This document shows, piece after piece, positions 61,247 through 64,000 of a stretch of 64,000 nucleotides of DNA (position 1 is the stretch's first letter; each line of letters starts with the position of its first letter). The notes beneath the pieces are model-generated. The model saw only the letters and a program-made list of their open reading frames with translations, was not told where the DNA came from and did not search any database. This DNA comes from an uncultured Eubacteriales bacterium (lineage in GTDB: Bacteria > Bacillota > Clostridia > Oscillospirales > Acutalibacteraceae): contig CAKVAX010000002.1 in NCBI GenBank assembly GCA_934725425.1, positions 134,141 to 198,140 on the forward strand, read 5' to 3'. Position numbers and translations under genes: made by a program.

Positions 61247-62429
61247 TGCAATTCTCCCCGTGCAATCTCAAAACTTCTTTTGCTCGTTTAATTCTACCTT
61301 TAATATTATCTCTTGATGAAGAACCGGATAGTAAATATGAAACAAATTTTTCATCATTCTTAAGATGTTCAAATGAAGTTGGATCAATTTTACTTGTTAT
61401 TAATTTTTTGTCAGCAAAGCTAGGTGTAGCAGCCGCAACAAATACGGATTCGAAAAGTGTTTTTGAAAATCGGTTGTTTCTAAAGAATGCTTTATCTCCA
61501 AGTGTCGAGCAAGCTCCAATAAATGAATCAAATAAATGCTCCATATAATCAATATATTCATTATCAAATTTTTTTGTTTTTTGCGAAAAATTATTGAGAA
61601 ATTTTACCATTTTGGGCGCATATGTTTCATTTTCGTGTAACAATGCAATAGAACGCAAAATTAATTCAATATCATTACTATGCAAATCTTGAGTAGGTTT
61701 TCCCAATAATGCTCGCCAAGTATCTTGGTTATTAAGCCTAACCAGCATTTTATAAAAATTACAATAATATAAGCTAGCTCTAATTTCTTGAGCATTAAGT
61801 GGTGTACCACCTGTATTCAATCGATTAAATATTTCAAACATAGATGAACTATTATCATCTGGCTTATTTTGCCGAACAACTACTGTTCTTAAAAATCTAC
61901 GCAATCTAAATTTAATTTGTGTATCTTTATCTAATGTGAGAAACTTTTCTCCATGATATTTACTTGGATTTGTTGAATCCGAGCTCAATTCAAGTGTAAA
62001 ATCTTTAAAAATTTTGTTATCTGGTAATAATTCTTCTAAAGCAGCGCCTTCATTAATTCCTTTCCTAATCATAAAACGAGAGTTTGTGTTCTTTGGAAAT
62101 CGTCCTTTAACAAAAAAATAGATTGATAAAAACCTCTGTTGCCCATCAATGATCTTGTATGTGTTATTATCATCTCCTTCTGTATAGAAAAACAATTCTG
62201 GAACCGGAAGTCCCAATATCAATGACTCAACCAATTTTGAAGCTTTTTTAATATCCCATACATAATTTCTTTGAAATAAAGGTATTTCTATAATACCCGA
62301 GTCAATCATATCGACAATATTTGCTGGTGTTAAATCACGGGGACTAGTTGTTATATCGTACTCCACAAGAGCCTCCTCGCCAATATCTTTCTCTTCCTCA
62401 AAAAAATCAGATACTATATTATCATTCAT
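61239..62429 (-). CDS. DUF262-domain protein (GmrS/ParB-Srx-like)
   Basis: A 396-residue protein. The N-terminal DUF262 domain (about 30-240) has IPLFQRNYVW (about 49-58) and IIDGQQR (93-99); the DGQQR motif is the nucleotide-binding and catalytic signature of this ParB/Srx-like fold. The C-terminal part (about 240-396) lacks the DUF1524 HNH nuclease of full GmrSD proteins, so the nuclease role may be taken by the HEPN partner. It is the first gene of the pair. GGAGAAG precedes the ATG. A modified-DNA or nucleotide-sensing defence role is likely but inferred. Confidence 0.88.
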   Translation of the reverse strand: MNDNIVSDFFEEEKDIGEEALVEYDITTSPRDLTPANIVDMIDSGIIEIPLFQRNYVWDIKKASKLVESLILGLPVPELFFYTEGDDNNTYKIIDGQQRFLSIYFFVKGRFPKNTNSRFMIRKGINEGAALEELLPDNKIFKDFTLELSSDSTNPSKYHGEKFLTLDKDTQIKFRLRRFLRTVVVRQNKPDDNSSSMFEIFNRLNTGGTPLNAQEIRASLYYCNFYKMLVRLNNQDTWRALLGKPTQDLHSNDIELILRSIALLHENETYAPKMVKFLNNFSQKTKKFDNEYIDYMEHLFDSFIGACSTLGDKAFFRNNRFSKTLFESVFVAAATPSFADKKLITSKIDPTSFEHLKNDEKFVSYLLSGSSSRDNIKGRIKRAKEVLRLHGENCNA

Positions 62430-62503
62430 TTTTACTTCTCCTTACTATTATATATACTCATTATTAAAATTTAAAATTCAAAATATTTATAAAATATAAA
62501 ACA

Positions 62504-62880
62504 CTATATTTTTTTAAACACAAGCAAATACTTGTGTGCTATAAGCAAGAAATTATATTTTACGCTACTTGTTTTCCAATATCCTGTAGCTTTCTTTTTT
62601 ATTTCTTCAAGAAAATCTTTCACTTTGAGTTGTGAAAAATCTCCGTCGATACCATCGCTATATTTAATAATATCGGCATAGGGTGGGTGAGTAAAAATAA
62701 GGTCAACGCATTTGTCTTAAATAAAATCTAAGTTTTTTGCATCATCCCTACGGATGTAAACTTTTCCGTTTTTATATTTCTTTTCTGCAATTTTCATTGC
62801 TCCTTCAGAATCACCGGCGTATACTTCAAATTATTTCACTACAGTTTCTTCTATGCATATAGTATATTTTTTATAGTGGC
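62504..62880 (-). pseudogene. Decayed DNA methyltransferase (HPPY-type) remnant
   Basis: One minus-strand frame between the DUF262 and DpnI-like genes reads as a methyltransferase remnant: EVYAGDSEGAMKIAEKKY, then CVDLIFTHPPYADIIKYSDG, and at the end SVKYNFLLIAHKYLLVFKK. The HPPY block is motif IV of N4-cytosine/N6-adenine methylases and the last part matches their usual C-terminal strand. Two in-frame TAA codons (62831-62833 and 62717-62719) break it, and the middle (the RVLKPG part) appears deleted. It cannot make a working enzyme. It may be the lost partner of a restriction system. Confidence 0.75.
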
Positions 62881-62883
62881 ATC

Positions 62884-63654
62884 TCACACTATTTTTATAT
62901 ATTTACCGTTTCCTAAAAACTCTATAAATCCTCTGTCTCTCAAAAATTGAAGCTGTTGCCTTATTTTGGGTTTAATATTATTGTTTTCAGGATGTTTGAG
63001 GTGTAAAAAATTTTCAAATTGGTATATTTCATCTAATGTGAATGATTTTGATAATATTTGATTAACACAATTTAAGATATCCATGAGCCATCCCCGACTG
63101 TTCATATCTTTTGTTTCGAGCTGATTACTTCTATTTACTTTATAGACAACTTTGTTTATATCTATTACTTCTCCATTTGATATTATGTCAATTCTTCCTT
63201 GCTTGGGAATTTTGTCAATTAAAATATTGCATCCAATCCAACCGGCACGCCTTGCTGTTGGTGCTAATGGTTTGCGTCTTTCAATAATATCTGGAGTGAA
63301 AAAATGTTTGGGAATTAGAATAAAATCCCTCACTTTCAATTCTCTCTTTGAATAGCTCATAAAGAAAAAATCAGGATTATCATCACTTGTTATCCGCTCA
63401 ATCATTGCGCTATATGCTCCATCATTTATTTTATGTCCCAAATCACCATCTTTACTCTTTAATTCATATTCATTATTGCAAGATGGACAATAAAAGTCTG
63501 CCACAGGTCTATTATTTTCAAAATGCTTAATGCGTGTATTTCCACAACGAGGGCAATACATATTTTGATTTACCCAATCTTCAGTTAAAACCCTTGCAAT
63601 TTGTGTTTTTGAATGATATCCCTCAATTATACTATTATCAAAAGTAAGATTCAT
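62884..63654 (-). CDS. DpnI-type methyl-dependent restriction endonuclease
   Basis: A 256-residue protein close to pneumococcal DpnI in length and sequence. The N-terminal PD-(D/E)xK nuclease carries Asp53, Glu64 and Lys66 in ADFYC...YELKSK, at the same positions as in DpnI. A zinc site is formed by CPRCG and CPSCN. PLAPTARRAGWIGCNI and a C-terminal winged-helix region (about 190-256, KIRQQLQFLRDRGFIEFLG) follow; DpnI uses this domain to read methylated GATC. It cuts GATC only when adenine is methylated, destroying foreign Dam-modified DNA. The ATG overlaps the stop of the truncated Dam (ATGA), with AAGGAG upstream. Confidence 0.93.
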   Translation of the reverse strand: MNLTFDNSIIEGYHSKTQIARVLTEDWVNQNMYCPRCGNTRIKHFENNRPVADFYCPSCNNEYELKSKDGDLGHKINDGAYSAMIERITSDDNPDFFFMSYSKRELKVRDFILIPKHFFTPDIIERRKPLAPTARRAGWIGCNILIDKIPKQGRIDIISNGEVIDINKVVYKVNRSNQLETKDMNSRGWLMDILNCVNQILSKSFTLDEIYQFENFLHLKHPENNNIKPKIRQQLQFLRDRGFIEFLGNGKYIKIV

Positions 63655-64000
63655 ATAGCACTTACTCCTTGACGATCGGAATTGCTGACGACTATCTTGG
63701 CACCTTTTCTATGCATATCATCAACAAATCGTGCAAGTTCAATCTGTGCGTCATCATTAAATAGGTTCTCGGTGTATGCAGTAAAACTTGCTGTGTCCGT
63801 AATAGGTCTGTATGGGGGATCAAAATAAACAAAGGTATTTTCATCAATAAAGTCAGCTGACTCTTTGTAATCTCCGCATACAATAGTAACTTTTTGCAAT
63901 TTCTCCGATACGGCTCTAAGATTGTTTTCATCACAGATCATAGGATTTTTGTAAGAACCCATAGGAACATTGAATAAACCCTTTTTATTTACACGGAACA
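63651..64000 (-). pseudogene. dam: Truncated DNA adenine (GATC) methylase, Dam/DpnM-like, partial at window edge
   Basis: The frame is open to the window edge and continues outside; the first visible residues FRVNKKGLFNVPMGSYKNP match the Dam/DpnM family. The catalytic DPPY is present in VYFDPPYRPIT, followed by the usual SFTAYTE. But the protein ends at SNSDRQGVSAI, where full-length relatives go on for about 55-60 residues (the FF..LY...RMINS part). The cut lies right at the start of the DpnI-like gene. It is probably inactive, which fits, since an active GATC methylase would make the chromosome a DpnI target. Only the N-terminal part outside the window could change this view. Confidence 0.75.

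Noticed and set aside
1..64000. CRISPR arrays, insertion sequences, attachment sites, replication origin or rRNA genes
   Set aside because: No regularly spaced direct repeats, transposase genes, dnaA-box cluster or rRNA-like sequence was seen.

Overview
The window reads as one stretch of a low-GC, Gram-positive Clostridia-type chromosome. Supporting genes are spo0A, spoIVB and spoIIM, a complete D-alanyl-teichoic-acid operon (dltA-D plus a 48-residue DltX-like gene), formate-THF ligase, UgtP-like glycolipid synthase, and single-copy rpoB, rpoC, prfA, fmt, trpS and tyrS. Signals are clostridial: AAGGAGG-like ribosome sites and near-consensus sigma-A promoters. The genus cannot be fixed from sequence alone. 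The mix of core genes with many exported, eukaryote-like enzymes suggests a host-associated, possibly intracellular, lineage; that is inference.

Layout. 0.2-8.7 kb: exported or orphan enzymes (secreted GNAT, secreted alpha/beta hydrolase, tyrosine phosphatase, CYTH protein, secreted PI-PLC X-domain protein) around a DD-carboxypeptidase and fhs. 8.9-20.6 kb: housekeeping (trpS; vanY-like/fmt/ugtP-like operon; prfA/tsaC/lytic transglycosylase/M18 peptidase operon; rluA-type; spoIIM) with a secreted PPP-type protein phosphatase. 20.7-30.9 kb: an unknown gene, spoIVB, spo0A, an S1-domain protein, the rlmD-dltABCD-dltX run and a 43-residue Cys-rich peptide. 31.1-36.2 kb: three tandem paralogues with a Nif11-type double-glycine leader fused to a ClpB/ClpA-like AAA+ module, intact in the first and degenerate in the other two. 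36.2-50.9 kb: an exported unknown, tyrS, rpoB-rpoC, a second DD-carboxypeptidase and a four-gene redox cluster. 51.0-60.3 kb: a second secreted GNAT, a 1043-residue protein with a His/Glu/Gln/Cys signature like CE-clan (Ulp1/YopJ) proteases, tRNA-Pro(GGG), a lipoprotein cyclophilin/rsmD operon, and a 967-residue protein with the same leader type followed by about ten Ig/FN3-like repeats. 60.6-64.0 kb: a defence region with a HEPN/DUF262 pair, a decayed DNA methyltransferase, a DpnI-type endonuclease and a C-terminally truncated Dam that runs off the window.

The most interesting signal is the set of large proteins with RiPP-like leaders (four genes, two loci). Their cargo is whole ATPases and an adhesin-like repeat protein, so the leader looks like an export tag rather than part of a peptide precursor. 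With them goes a scattered set of probable effectors: two GNATs, a PPP phosphatase, PI-PLC, hydrolase, CE-clan protein and exported unknowns. Most of these sit behind their own promoter with a 17-nt spacer. No C39-type peptidase/transporter lies in this window.
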